Part shown: piece by piece, positions 14,580-23,444 of the stretch
How the letters are laid out: every line of letters starts with the position of its first letter
Position numbering within the stretch: the stretch's first letter is position 1
From: CAYPLH01 sp964411505
GTDB taxonomy: Bacteria; Bacillota; Clostridia; CAYPLH01; DUMO01
Length of the DNA stretch: 28,098 nt
NCBI GenBank assembly: GCA_964411505.1
Contig: CAYPLH010000051.1
Location: 1-28,098, forward strand
Direction: 5' to 3'
Notes under the pieces: generated by a model
Told to the model about the DNA's origin: nothing
What the model saw: the letters and a program-made list of their open reading frames with translations, nothing else
Databases searched by the model: none
Made by a program: the position numbers and the translations under genes

Positions 14580-16063
14580 TGTTTAAAAGTATTTTCAGTA
14601 AGCTTATAGCTATATTTATAACAATTTTATTGATAAGCTTTTTAATAACGGGAACAATGCTTTACTTATTTTTGGGCAATTTCGTATCTGCAGAGAAAGA
14701 AATGTCACTAATCGATAGCAGCAAGGATATTGCAGAGTTGTTAAAAATATATGTAGAAAGTGAATATAATCCTTTTGCCCAGATGTTTTTACAAAATCGT
14801 CTTGATATGCACAGCAATGCAACTAATTCTATTATTTGGATTGTGGACAACCGGGGTGTGATTATATTTGATAGTCCTGACATTACCAATATGTCTGATA
14901 GCATAAAAGGCAAACTTTCCTTTGAATCTGGATACTACAGGTTGCCAGATGAAAGGCAGTACAAAGGCGCTATGACCTCAAGTGATATGATAAGGGAAAT
15001 TGGTAGCTTTTACGGATTATTCAGAGAGACTGAAGTATCGTGGCTTACCATAGAAATGCCTGTAAGGTATAAGCTTGCAAATGGGGTTGAAGGCACTATG
15101 GCGGCAGTGTATCTTCACACACCTGTTCCGGAGATATACGAAGCACGTACCACGCTGTTTAAATTATTTTTATTCTCGGTAGTAGTTTCAATCATCATTT
15201 CAACGATACCTATATATTTATTCTCTGCAAAAATTTCAAAACCTCTAAAAGAGATTCGAGATGCATCAAAAAAAATTGCGGAAGGAGAATTTGAAAAAAA
15301 AATAAGTATAGATAGTCATGATGAAATTGGAGAACTTGCCGAAAGCTTTAATAACATGGCATCTGACCTTAAAAAGCTGGAACAGATGCGTCGAGATTTT
15401 GTTGCTAATGTATCGCATGAGCTTCGTACACCCATGACATCAATAAGCGGATTTGTATCGGGTATTCTTGATGAAACAATACCCCCTGAAAAGCATAACT
15501 ATTATCTATCTATAGTAATGGACGAAACAAGCCGACTGAACAGGTTGGTAAATGATCTTCTAGATCTTGCTAAGATGGAAGCAGGCGAGATAAGACTTAA
15601 TTATCAGGTGTTTGACATTAATGAGCTAATTAGAAGGTGTATTATAAATCTTGAAAAATTTCTGATTGATAAAGAGCTTCAAGTTGAAGCCAATTTTGAA
15701 ACAGAAGAAATGCTGGTCAATGCAGATAAAGATGCAATTGAAAGGGTTGTAATAAACCTACTTCATAATGCTATCAAGTTTACTCTCAAAGAAAAAGAAT
15801 TAACAATTCGAACTTTTACAAAAAAGGAAAAGGTTTTTGTATCCATAAAAGATAGCGGAATTGGCATGGAGCAGGAAGAGCTTGATGACATCTGGGAAAG
15901 GTTTCACAAAGCAGACAAATCAAGAAGCATGGATAAGACGGGTACTGGATTAGGTCTTGCTATTGTAAAAAACATTATTAATGAACATAAGCAAACTATA
16001 CATGTAGAGAGCAAACCCGGTATAGGAAGTATTTTTACTTTCTCTTTAGAAAAAAAAGAATAA
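14579..16063 (+). CDS. Membrane sensor histidine kinase with HAMP domain
   Basis: 494 residues. Layout: a transmembrane helix near residues 9-32; an extracellular sensor region of about 170 residues; a second helix near 203-223; a HAMP linker; a HisKA domain with the phosphorylated His in NVSHELRTP; then an ATPase domain with N box (NLLHNAIKF), G1 (DSGIGM), F (WERFHKADKS) and G2 (GTGLGLAIV). It should sense an extracytoplasmic signal and phosphorylate the response regulator encoded just upstream. The start is GTG, overlapping the regulator's stop. The signal is unknown; the adjacent HtrA gene suggests envelope or secretion stress. Confidence 0.93.
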   Translation: MFKSIFSKLIAIFITILLISFLITGTMLYLFLGNFVSAEKEMSLIDSSKDIAELLKIYVESEYNPFAQMFLQNRLDMHSNATNSIIWIVDNRGVIIFDSPDITNMSDSIKGKLSFESGYYRLPDERQYKGAMTSSDMIREIGSFYGLFRETEVSWLTIEMPVRYKLANGVEGTMAAVYLHTPVPEIYEARTTLFKLFLFSVVVSIIISTIPIYLFSAKISKPLKEIRDASKKIAEGEFEKKISIDSHDEIGELAESFNNMASDLKKLEQMRRDFVANVSHELRTPMTSISGFVSGILDETIPPEKHNYYLSIVMDETSRLNRLVNDLLDLAKMEAGEIRLNYQVFDINELIRRCIINLEKFLIDKELQVEANFETEEMLVNADKDAIERVVINLLHNAIKFTLKEKELTIRTFTKKEKVFVSIKDSGIGMEQEELDDIWERFHKADKSRSMDKTGTGLGLAIVKNIINEHKQTIHVESKPGIGSIFTFSLEKKE

Positions 16064-16181
16064 TTCTTCTCATATAAAAGGTAGACGTCAAAATTCACAG
16101 AATATTCATAATTTTTTCAAATTAGTATTTTACAATATACTCAGAGGATTAAAGTTAATTAAGTATTTGCTATTTTGACCT

Positions 16182-16291
16182 AAAGCAAAGTTGCTTTGCA
16201 GCTTTAAGGAGGGTGCTCAAGATGCGGAGCATCCGTCGAAGGGAACCATAAGGTTCCCTAGCGGAAAAAAGTGGCGAAGCCACCTTTTTCG
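16182..16291 (+). repeat. Modular palindromic repeat element, copy 1
   Basis: A row of hairpins: GCAAAG/CTTTGC; GATGC-GGA-GCATC; GGGAACC/GGTTCCC with ATA between; and AAAAAAGTGGC/GCCACCTTTTT. The last stem with its T run would also work as a terminator between the kinase and htrA genes. Between the first and second hairpins is AAGGAGGG (16206-16213), positioned as a ribosome binding site for the mini-ORF at 16222. Closely related copies are at 27063-27212 and 28045-28098, and a more diverged one at 20686-20864. Confidence 0.85.
16222..16251 (+). CDS. Possible nine-residue peptide frame inside the repeat element
   Basis: ATG at 16222, eight bases after AAGGAGGG, opens a frame reading MRSIRRREP and stopping at TAA in the loop of the GGGAACC/GGTTCCC hairpin. 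The copy at 27101-27130 (minus strand) encodes the same nine residues from a TTG, with the ribosome binding site two bases farther away. The diverged copy near 20.8 kb has one extra base and loses this frame. Whether it is translated is unknown. Confidence 0.3.
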   Translation: MRSIRRREP

Positions 16292-16326
16292 GAAGTAATA
16301 ATAAAAATAGAAAGGGGAAATAAAAA

Positions 16327-17655
16327 ATGGGTAACTGGGATTATTATTATAATTCAGATAGTGGTAGCGACAAGCTTGACACAATGAAAAATTCACCATA
16401 TTACAAAGAAAGCTATAAAAAGAAAAAAAGAAAAAGCCATGGTATGCTTTTTCAGATGGTTGTAGTAGCTATAATAAGTTCGATACTTGGGGGAGCAATA
16501 GTAGGCTCGCTTCTTATATATTATTCACCAAACATGCAAGTGTTCGCAAAGGAAGCTCCTGAGTATTCAGGACAGATTGAAGACTTCGCACAGGGGGAAA
16601 ATGAGCATTATCAGAATACGAGCAATGTAGAGGGTACTACTTATGTTCCCGGATTAGGTGACTCACCAGTGACACATGTTGCTGAGATTGTAAGCCCTTC
16701 GATAGTTGGTATAAGGTCAATTCCCGATCAACAGGAATTAAATAATTATGGATTTTTCTTCTTTCAGCAGCAACAGTCTGTGTCTCCTTCAGAAGGATCC
16801 GGAATTATTATAAAATCAGATGGATATATAATTACAAACTATCATGTGATTGCAAATGCTTTGGATAGCAAAGGACAGCTTAGCAATGGAGCAAAAATAG
16901 ATGTTTATCTTTCAAACCAAATGGAAGAGCCATATGAGGCAAAAGTTATTGATTATGACAGAAAATCGGATTTGGCTATCATAAAAATACACGCGTCTGA
17001 GTTGCCTGCAGCAAAGCTTGGTGATTCCGACAAGCTTAAAGTAGGAGAAATAGCGGTGGCTATCGGTAATCCGGGAGGACTTGAGTACATGGGGTCAGTA
17101 ACATCGGGTGTAATAAGCGGTCTTAACAGGACGGTTTATGTTGAAGACAGGGAACTTAAGCTTATCCAGACAGATGCTGCTATTAACCCGGGCAATAGTG
17201 GCGGTGCGCTTTGCAATGCAAAAGGTGAAGTTATTGGAGTAAATACTGTTAAGATGGCTTCTGTTGAATTTGAGGGATTAGGTTTTGCAATACCTATTAA
17301 CACTGCAAAAAAAATAGCTGAAAGTCTAATAAACGAGACTCCTATAGAGGGAAGAGCTCCTAGGATTGGAGTATCAATAGATCCAAGGTATACCGAAGAA
17401 GTTGCAAAAGCAAATAATCTTCCAATAGGATTGTATATTTACGATGTTTCATTTATGAGCGGGGCATATAAAATTGGTTTGCAAACTGGTGACATTATCA
17501 CTGAGTTTGATGGAAAAACAACAAGAAGCTTTGATGAGCTCGAAGAACGGAAAAACAAGCACAAACCAGGTGATGTTGTAAAAATAAAAATATACCGTCA
17601 TAGCTCTAGCGAGTACCTTGAGTTTGATTTAACATTAGGTGAAGACAGAGGATAA
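16327..17655 (+). CDS. HtrA/DegP-like membrane-anchored serine protease with PDZ domain
   Basis: 442 residues: a short basic cytoplasmic N-terminus, one transmembrane helix at about 40-66, a trypsin-like domain and a C-terminal PDZ domain (about 345-435). The catalytic triad is His173 (TNYHVI), Asp215 (KSDLAI) and Ser291 (GNSGGAL). It should degrade or refold damaged proteins outside the membrane. The ATG follows AAAGGGGA. It lies downstream of the two-component pair, separated by a copy of the palindromic element, and is a likely target of that pair by analogy with CssRS. A strong terminator follows. Confidence 0.95.
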   Translation: MGNWDYYYNSDSGSDKLDTMKNSPYYKESYKKKKRKSHGMLFQMVVVAIISSILGGAIVGSLLIYYSPNMQVFAKEAPEYSGQIEDFAQGENEHYQNTSNVEGTTYVPGLGDSPVTHVAEIVSPSIVGIRSIPDQQELNNYGFFFFQQQQSVSPSEGSGIIIKSDGYIITNYHVIANALDSKGQLSNGAKIDVYLSNQMEEPYEAKVIDYDRKSDLAIIKIHASELPAAKLGDSDKLKVGEIAVAIGNPGGLEYMGSVTSGVISGLNRTVYVEDRELKLIQTDAAINPGNSGGALCNAKGEVIGVNTVKMASVEFEGLGFAIPINTAKKIAESLINETPIEGRAPRIGVSIDPRYTEEVAKANNLPIGLYIYDVSFMSGAYKIGLQTGDIITEFDGKTTRSFDELEERKNKHKPGDVVKIKIYRHSSSEYLEFDLTLGEDRG

Positions 17656-17716
17656 ATAAAAAGGCTTCCTAAACAGAGTAATATTAAAAAGAAAGCACTT
17701 AAAAAAATAATAACTG

Positions 17717-17748
17717 CAAAAAAGAGCTGGTTCATCTGGCTCTTTTTT
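17717..17748 (+). terminator. Intrinsic terminator after htrA
   Basis: AAAAAGAGC and GCTCTTTTTT form a stem around an 11-nt loop, ending in a run of six T on the plus strand. It lies about 65 nt past the htrA stop codon. Confidence 0.85.
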
Positions 17749-17855
17749 AGATATCCTAATAATAACCTACTCATGGAAAATTCATGGGAAATTATATTTT
17801 TTTGTGTAGGTTTTATTGCATTGTTCTGTTATAATAAGAGTGGGTGATATTTTTT

Positions 17856-18500
17856 ATGAAGAAAAAGGAGAAAGTTGCAAAAATAATAGAAGTTTTTGAT
17901 GAAACATATCCTGAAGCAGGCTGTACTCTTTTATATGAAGACCCTTTACAGCTTCTTGTTTCTACGATACTAGCAGCACAATCTACTGATGCACGCGTAA
18001 ACATGATCACTCCTAAACTATTTGAAAAATACAGAAATGTATATGATTTTGCCGATGCGGACATTTATGAACTTCAGGATATTATAAGAACAATTGGTTT
18101 TTTTAGAAATAAATCGAAAAATATAATAGCTTGTTGTAAGATGATTGCAGAAGAATATAACGGCAAAGTACCGAGCAATATGGATGATTTACTTAGATTG
18201 CCTGGAGTGGGCAGAAAAACCGCAAATGTTGTTTTAGGTGATGTTTTTGGGATACCGGGAATTGTTGTTGATACTCATTGTGGTAGACTTGCGCGAAGAA
18301 TAGGCTTCACAAAACATGAGGATCCTGCAAAAGTAGAGAAGGATCTCATGAATATTATTCCTAGGGAGTATTGGACCAAATTCTCTCATCAGCTTGTATA
18401 TCATGGTCGAGCTCTTTGCAACGCTAGAAAGCCCAAATGCATTGAATGTAAGATAAATAGTTGGTGTGATACAGGTAAGAAGAACAAAAATACAGTTTAG
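17856..18500 (+). CDS. nth: Endonuclease III (DNA glycosylase/AP lyase)
   Basis: About 214 residues. It removes oxidised pyrimidines and cleaves abasic sites in base excision repair. The helix-hairpin-helix LPGVGRKTANVV contains the catalytic Lys, and VDTHCGRLARRIG holds the catalytic Asp. The C-terminal Cys-x6-Cys-x2-Cys-x5-Cys binds a 4Fe-4S cluster. The ATG at 17856 gives the usual N-terminus; an in-frame GTG at 17844 is an alternative, and neither has a strong ribosome binding site. A TATAAT at 17830-17835 may be the -10 box. It is apparently a single gene. Confidence 0.94.
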   Translation: MKKKEKVAKIIEVFDETYPEAGCTLLYEDPLQLLVSTILAAQSTDARVNMITPKLFEKYRNVYDFADADIYELQDIIRTIGFFRNKSKNIIACCKMIAEEYNGKVPSNMDDLLRLPGVGRKTANVVLGDVFGIPGIVVDTHCGRLARRIGFTKHEDPAKVEKDLMNIIPREYWTKFSHQLVYHGRALCNARKPKCIECKINSWCDTGKKNKNTV

Positions 18501-18589
18501 TTATCTAGATTGGAATAGTAAGAGAAATTATTTATAAGAACTGTATCTTGTTAAAGATAAAGCATTATTTTTGCATAGGATGAGGCTTT

Positions 18590-20260
18590 ATGAGTAATAT
18601 GGACAAGCAGGAGCTTAGATATACTAAATCACTTGTTTTTTTTAGTGTTGTAATGCTATTAACAGCTACATGCTACAGCATTGTTAAAAACACCTACTAC
18701 TACATCTATTACACTATTGCGATACTTGGATGTGCTAATTTATTTAATTTAATAAAATATCGAGCTGCTAAAAGGGGATGTTTTTCTAAAAATAAAAACA
18801 TTTTTATTTATTTTAGAACAATAGAGATAATATTTATATTTATTTGCATGTTTGTTTTCAAGGATGCTGCTAATTACATAAGTATACTAATTTTTCTTCC
18901 AATAGTAGTTATGGCTATAACGATGGGTACCACAGTAAGCCTCAAATTGCTATGTTTTTCATTTGTCATACATGTAAGCATAATATTTATTTGTTTTTCG
19001 GGATTAACCAGTGAAATATTGGTAGATTTAATATTTATCTTTTTTTTCTATTCATGTACTCTAATATTAGTTTTATTATGTGGTGCTATTTATAACGATA
19101 ATGAAAAAAACTATGAATTAGTAAAAGAGCTACATGAGCAGCTGAAATGTAGGTATGGTGAGCTTCATGCTACACAGGCAGAGGTTGGCTTACATAATGA
19201 TAAGTTGAAAGAAGCAAATGCCAAATTAGAATTTACAAATGAAGAGCTTTCACGAAGTGTAGCACAGCTTTATACACTGCAGAAGATGAGTCAGGCAATC
19301 AGTAATATTCATGATATGAATGAGATGCTCGAGCTAGTAAATGACGCAATTATTGGAGTCATGGGAGCTGACTTTTCAACTATTGCCTTAATTGAAAAAT
19401 CAACTGGCAAATTGAAAGTACAAACAACCAATATTAAAAAGCTGAATCATCTCATTTGTATGAATACTAATCTAAATTCTCCGCTTTTACTGAGTATACT
19501 AAATAGCAAATCAACATATATTGACAGCTTTTCTGAAGAAGATAAATATAGCTTTACCAAAGATCGTAATATAAAGTCTCTTGCCATAACTCCAATAGTA
19601 TCAAAATCAATGAGCATGGGTCTTGTTATAATTGAGAAAAAGGTTGAAGATGCCTTTGTTAAGGAGTCTATGAGCTTCTTAGATATGGTAAGTCAGCAAA
19701 TTGGCATAGCTTTGGAAAACTCAAGACTATATAGTTATATGAAAGAGCTTGCTACTAGAGACTATATGACAGGATTACATAACCGCCTTTATTTTCATAA
19801 TTATCTGAAAGATGCATTGAAGGAAGCTGAAGAGAAAAACTATTCTTTATCTTTGGTAATATTCGACATAGATTACTTTAAACAGTTTAATGACACATAT
19901 GGTCACATATTTGGAGACAAGGTAATTGCAGAAGTTGCCACATACGTAAAGCAATGGTTAGACGAAGATGACTTAATTGCTAGATATGGCGGTGAAGAAT
20001 TTGTTATTGTTTTTCCTCGCACAAACTTAAAAAGCGCGTATAAAAAAACTGAGGCATTAAGAGAAGCAATTATAGAAAAGGAGATTAGTGATAATAATAC
20101 ATCGGTTTTTGTTTCCGCAAGTTTTGGTATAGCATCTTTCCCAGAATGTGCAAGAACAGGTATGGATCTATTAAAAAGTGCAGATAATGCTTTGTATGTC
20201 GCAAAATCCACAGGACGAAATTGTGTTGTAGTTGCAAATCCGCTAAACAAAATTGTTTAA
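18590..20260 (+). CDS. Membrane GAF-GGDEF diguanylate cyclase
   Basis: 556 residues. The first 165 or so contain about six hydrophobic segments, followed by a charged coiled coil (about 175-235), a GAF-like sensory domain (about 240-385) and a C-terminal GGDEF domain. The active-site motif is intact (RYGGEEF), so it probably makes cyclic di-GMP from GTP at the membrane. The residues where an RxxD inhibitory site would be read DEDD, so product inhibition at that site is unlikely. The ATG follows AGGATGAGG. It lies alone; a long-armed inverted repeat follows the gene. Confidence 0.92.
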   Translation: MSNMDKQELRYTKSLVFFSVVMLLTATCYSIVKNTYYYIYYTIAILGCANLFNLIKYRAAKRGCFSKNKNIFIYFRTIEIIFIFICMFVFKDAANYISILIFLPIVVMAITMGTTVSLKLLCFSFVIHVSIIFICFSGLTSEILVDLIFIFFFYSCTLILVLLCGAIYNDNEKNYELVKELHEQLKCRYGELHATQAEVGLHNDKLKEANAKLEFTNEELSRSVAQLYTLQKMSQAISNIHDMNEMLELVNDAIIGVMGADFSTIALIEKSTGKLKVQTTNIKKLNHLICMNTNLNSPLLLSILNSKSTYIDSFSEEDKYSFTKDRNIKSLAITPIVSKSMSMGLVIIEKKVEDAFVKESMSFLDMVSQQIGIALENSRLYSYMKELATRDYMTGLHNRLYFHNYLKDALKEAEEKNYSLSLVIFDIDYFKQFNDTYGHIFGDKVIAEVATYVKQWLDEDDLIARYGGEEFVIVFPRTNLKSAYKKTEALREAIIEKEISDNNTSVFVSASFGIASFPECARTGMDLLKSADNALYVAKSTGRNCVVVANPLNKIV

Positions 20261-20302
20261 TCATTATACGAATTCTTTTAAAAAACAAACATTATATAAC
20301 CA

Positions 20303-20372
20303 TAAAATAAAAGCGTAAAACATATTAAATATTGTAATAATAATGTTGAAAAGCATTATAGCTTTTATTTTA
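20303..20372 (+). terminator. Long-loop inverted repeat after the GGDEF gene
   Basis: A perfect 12-bp inverted repeat, TAAAATAAAAGC (20303-20314) and GCTTTTATTTTA (20361-20372), encloses 46 nt of A+T-rich sequence. It lies 45 nt past the GGDEF stop and about 48 nt before the next start. It may act as a terminator, though the T tract is broken and the loop is long. Confidence 0.45.
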
Positions 20373-20419
20373 CAAAATCAGGGAACAAGTTCTATGGTTT
20401 TTTGAGAGGAGGTAAAAAT

Positions 20420-20686
20420 TTGCTAGGATTTATTCTATCTCTGTTGATTGCAGCACTAGTTGGATGGTTAGGTGATGCAATTGTTAAAAAAGATATGCCC
20501 GGTGGGTTCTGGGGCGCTATGCTAGCGGGACTTATTGGGTCATGGATAGGTGCATATATACCATTTTTCAATAATTTCGGTCCAACAGTGGCGGGTATTG
20601 CTTTAGTACCGGCAATCCTCGGAGCTGCGATATTTGTGTTTGTTCTTGGACTTTTCAGAAAAGCGACTGTTCACGCAGGAGAATGA
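20420..20686 (+). CDS. GlsB/YeaQ/YmgE-family small membrane protein
   Basis: About 88 residues and three hydrophobic helices rich in Gly, Ala and Trp (GWLGDAIVKKDMPGGFWGAML, then GLIGSWIGAYI). This matches the small integral membrane family linked to stress response; its molecular role is unclear. The start is TTG 20420, eight bases after AGAGGAGG; an in-frame TTG at 20402 lies before that site and is rejected. The stop codon directly abuts a copy of the modular palindromic element. Confidence 0.85.
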   Translation: MLGFILSLLIAALVGWLGDAIVKKDMPGGFWGAMLAGLIGSWIGAYIPFFNNFGPTVAGIALVPAILGAAIFVFVLGLFRKATVHAGE

Positions 20687-20864
20687 GAAAGTATACTCTC
20701 CTAAGCGAAGGGGAATGCAAAAAGTCTTCCCCTTTGCTCCTTAAGGAAACCCTTGCAGCGTTCCAGCGGGTACGCTGCTTAGGTGTTCAGGATGCGGAGC
20801 ATGCGTTCGAAGGGAACCATAAGGTTCTCTAGCGAAAAAAAGGTGGCCTAGCCACCTTTTTTCT
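20686..20864 (+). repeat. Modular palindromic repeat element, diverged longer copy
   Basis: It begins with AAAGTATACT, also found at the outer end of the 27-kb copy, then GCGAAGGGGAA/TTCCCCTTTGC, GCAGCG/CGCTGC, GATGCGGAGCATGC, GGGAACC/GGTTCTC and finally AGGTGGC/GCCACCT with A and T tails. Relative to the other copies it carries an extra hairpin and a one-base insertion in the mini-ORF region, whose ATG frame here runs 19 codons instead. The final hairpin may terminate transcription of the upstream gene. Confidence 0.8.
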
Positions 20865-20992
20865 TTAGTCATAAATTTTCATTTTGTTTAATAAGTTTTA
20901 TATGTAAATCATGCTTGCAAGTGGACATAAATTTTAAAACTATATTTTTTATTAGCCAGATGATTATTTTATAAAAAAACGGAGGAACAAAA

Positions 20993-22186
20993 TTGAAAGG
21001 CTTTATAAAGGTTTGTAACTTAAAAAAAGACATATTACCATTGATAATAGTTATCTTTATCGTAGGTCTTGTATTGTTTTCAGGAAATGCTTTAGCTTCT
21101 GCACAAAACGGTATTAAATTATGGATAAACATTGTCTTTCCTTCTTTGTTTTCTTTTTTAGTTGCATCAAACCTTTTGAGTAAAAGCGGTATTGTAAAAA
21201 GATTTGGAAAATTACTTGAACCTCTGATGCGTCCATTTTTTAATGTTCCGGGTTCAGGAGCTTTTCCCTTGGCAATGGGAATAACCAGTGGATATCCTGT
21301 TGGAGCAAAACTAGCCGCTGATCTTAGAAAAGAAAACATGGTTACAAAGGATGAAGCAGAACGATTGTTAACTTTCACCAATAATTCGGGACCTTTATTT
21401 GTTATCGGCGCTGTTGCATCTGGTATGTTCAATAATCCAAATGTAGGAATAATACTCCTAACCGCGCATATAATGGCGGGAATTACGGTAGGTATCGTAT
21501 TTCGTAATTATAAAGCGGGAAGGAAAAGTTATTATATAAAATCGGCTAAAATCCTTAAAAAGACCGCCAATTCCAATAAAAAGCAGGATGAAAACGTTGG
21601 GAGAATGCTTGGAGATGCTATCGGGAATTCAGTTTGGACAATGCTTATTATAGGAGGTTATATCATTTTTTTCTCTGTATTGATTGGTTTGTTAAATGAA
21701 ACTGGTTTTCTAGCAACCATATCACGTGGGATTACTTTTATGCTACAACCTTTTGGAGTTGATGAGAGCATAGTTAAGTCTCTACTTTGTGGCTTTTTTG
21801 AAGTATCCACAGGTGCGAGTATGGCCAGCAATTCAAGTGCAGCACAGATTGTTCAACTAACAACAGCAGCATTGATTATGGGGTGGGGTGGCTTGTCGGT
21901 ACACTCCCAAGTCATGGCAATAACAAGTGATACAGATATTAGCCTAAAACCTTATCTTTTTGGTAAGTTTCTACATGGAGTAATTTCTGCTATTTATACA
22001 TATATCATGTTAAAAATGTTCAATGAGGTTTTAATGTTCAGCGAACCTGTATTTAAAGAAATCAACAGATACTTTTTGTTGAGCCAACAGGGCTTATTCT
22101 TAGCATCTTGCAGATATTTGGGATTAGCTTTGGCAATACTGTGTATACTGAGTTTGATGGGTAGAATAATTTCTAAAAAAGCATAA
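20993..22186 (+). CDS. ylbJ: Sporulation integral membrane protein YlbJ
   Basis: 397 residues with eight or more hydrophobic segments and the nucleoside-recognition-type motifs of the YlbJ family (NIVFPSLFSFLVASNLL, then GYPVGAKLAADLRKE, and TNNSGPLFVIGAV). In Bacillus the gene is made in the mother cell under sigma-E and is needed for resistant spores. The TTG start follows ACGGAGGA. A CATAAATT box upstream (near 20927) resembles a weak sigma-E -10, but no clear -35 was seen. It sits near coaD and rsmD, as in many Firmicutes, though here on the opposite strand. Confidence 0.9.
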   Translation: MKGFIKVCNLKKDILPLIIVIFIVGLVLFSGNALASAQNGIKLWINIVFPSLFSFLVASNLLSKSGIVKRFGKLLEPLMRPFFNVPGSGAFPLAMGITSGYPVGAKLAADLRKENMVTKDEAERLLTFTNNSGPLFVIGAVASGMFNNPNVGIILLTAHIMAGITVGIVFRNYKAGRKSYYIKSAKILKKTANSNKKQDENVGRMLGDAIGNSVWTMLIIGGYIIFFSVLIGLLNETGFLATISRGITFMLQPFGVDESIVKSLLCGFFEVSTGASMASNSSAAQIVQLTTAALIMGWGGLSVHSQVMAITSDTDISLKPYLFGKFLHGVISAIYTYIMLKMFNEVLMFSEPVFKEINRYFLLSQQGLFLASCRYLGLALAILCILSLMGRIISKKA

Positions 22187-22264
22187 GTAGCCTGTGTTTA
22201 GGATTTGATATGCGTCTTACAAAACATCAATGCGTCATAAAAAGTAAATTTCCAAGGTAAAAAG

Positions 22265-22299
22265 CGAGAGGAAGGTATCGACGCCTCTTGGGTTTTTCT
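22265..22299 (+). terminator. Probable intrinsic terminator after ylbJ
   Basis: CGAGAGG (22265-22271) pairs with CCTCTTG (22284-22290), allowing one G-T pair, followed by GG and a run of T. It lies in the gap between ylbJ and the convergent coiled-coil gene. Confidence 0.5.
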
Positions 22300-22314
22300 T
22301 AAAAGCTAAGAGTG

Positions 22315-22752
22315 TTACTTTAACTCTTCTCTGTTAATTTTGATCACATCCAGAGTATCATTTAGTATTTCTTCGACTTTACTCAGTATGCTGTCGGCAT
22401 ATTCTTTGGTACCCAAACGAATCTCTCGAGCATTTTTTTGCGCATTTGATACTATTTCATTTGCCTGCTCATAAGCCTTTTTAGTTATCTCATGCTCATC
22501 AACGAGAGAGGAAATTTTTCCCTCTGCATTTTTTACAATAGAATTTGCTTCTTTTTGAGCTTCCATTAAAATTCTTTGCCGCTCCTCTTTAATCCAATTG
22601 GCCTGCTTAAGGTCATCAGGAAGTTTGAGCCTCATTTCTTTAATGATTTCCAAAACTTCCTCCCTGTCAACTATACATTTGCCAGATAGCGGCAACCCGG
22701 GACTTTTTTCAATTAAATCTTCTAAAGCTTCAAGTATTGATAATATCTCCAT
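22315..22752 (-). CDS. Coiled-coil protein of unknown function
   Basis: 145 residues, highly charged, nearly all helical, with Ala/Glu/Lys-rich heptads from about residue 55 on (ERQRILMEAQKEANSIVKNA; AYEQANEIVSNAQKNAREI). The pattern resembles ATP synthase b-subunit or DivIVA-like stalks, and such proteins are often labelled 'ATPase' in clostridial genomes, but no nucleotide-binding motif is present. No signal peptide or membrane segment. The ATG follows AGGGGGAT. It is downstream of coaD by 109 nt and may be the last gene of the recG-rsmD-coaD run. Function unknown. Confidence 0.75.
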   Translation of the reverse strand: MEILSILEALEDLIEKSPGLPLSGKCIVDREEVLEIIKEMRLKLPDDLKQANWIKEERQRILMEAQKEANSIVKNAEGKISSLVDEHEITKKAYEQANEIVSNAQKNAREIRLGTKEYADSILSKVEEILNDTLDVIKINREELK

Positions 22753-22861
22753 TGCTATCCCCCTGTTTGTTAGTACTACAACATCAATTAAACTTTATCC
22801 TAGAGAATCACTGCGCTATTAAGCGCTCAACTAGTTTCAAAATAGTTTGTAAATATCTATA

Positions 22862-23371
22862 TTATAATGTAGTTGGCGGTGTAGTGTTATTAAACTTATT
22901 CATAATAATATCCTTAATACATTCGGGAACCATCCCGTCTATTTTTCCTTTATTCATTGCAAGCTCTTTAACTGCACTTGAACTTAAATAAGCATAATCA
23001 ACTCTAGTCATCATGAAAATTGTTTCTATGGAGGAGACCAGCTCCTTATTTATTAGTGCCATCTGGAACTCATTTTCAAAGTCAGATATAGCCCTTAAGC
23101 CACGAACTATAACTTTAGCATTGTTCTTCTTTAAAAAATCTACAGTCAGACCTGAAAAGCTAGCTATCTCTATCTCAGATCTTCCTTTTAATACTGTCTC
23201 AAGAAATTCAATACGTTCTTCGAGAGTAAACGTAGGTTTTTTACGATTATTTATCAACACTGCTACAATAAGCTTATCACACATTTTTACTGCTCTGTCT
23301 ATAATATCAATATGTCCATTTGTTACAGGATCAAAACTTCCGGGGTATACAAATATATTCAATTTACTCAT
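22862..23371 (-). CDS. coaD: Phosphopantetheine adenylyltransferase
   Basis: 169 residues. It transfers AMP from ATP to 4'-phosphopantetheine, the penultimate step of coenzyme A synthesis. The nucleotidyltransferase motif is GSFDPVTNGH near the N-terminus, with the later SSSAVKELA block typical of the family. The ATG at 23371 follows AAAGGA and gives the normal length; the frame stays open farther upstream but those residues do not belong. It lies 73 nt after rsmD, the usual partner. Confidence 0.95.
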   Translation of the reverse strand: MSKLNIFVYPGSFDPVTNGHIDIIDRAVKMCDKLIVAVLINNRKKPTFTLEERIEFLETVLKGRSEIEIASFSGLTVDFLKKNNAKVIVRGLRAISDFENEFQMALINKELVSSIETIFMMTRVDYAYLSSSAVKELAMNKGKIDGMVPECIKDIIMNKFNNTTPPTTL

Positions 23372-23444
23372 TATCCTTTCAATGTATCTTAAAAAATTTT
23401 TATCACTTTCATAACAAATGCTTCTATAAATAGTGTTGTTTTTA

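Noticed and set aside
20990..22186. YlbJ as a nucleoside transporter
   Set aside because: It shares the nucleoside-recognition fold motifs, but the full pattern and the coaD/rsmD neighbourhood point to the sporulation protein YlbJ.
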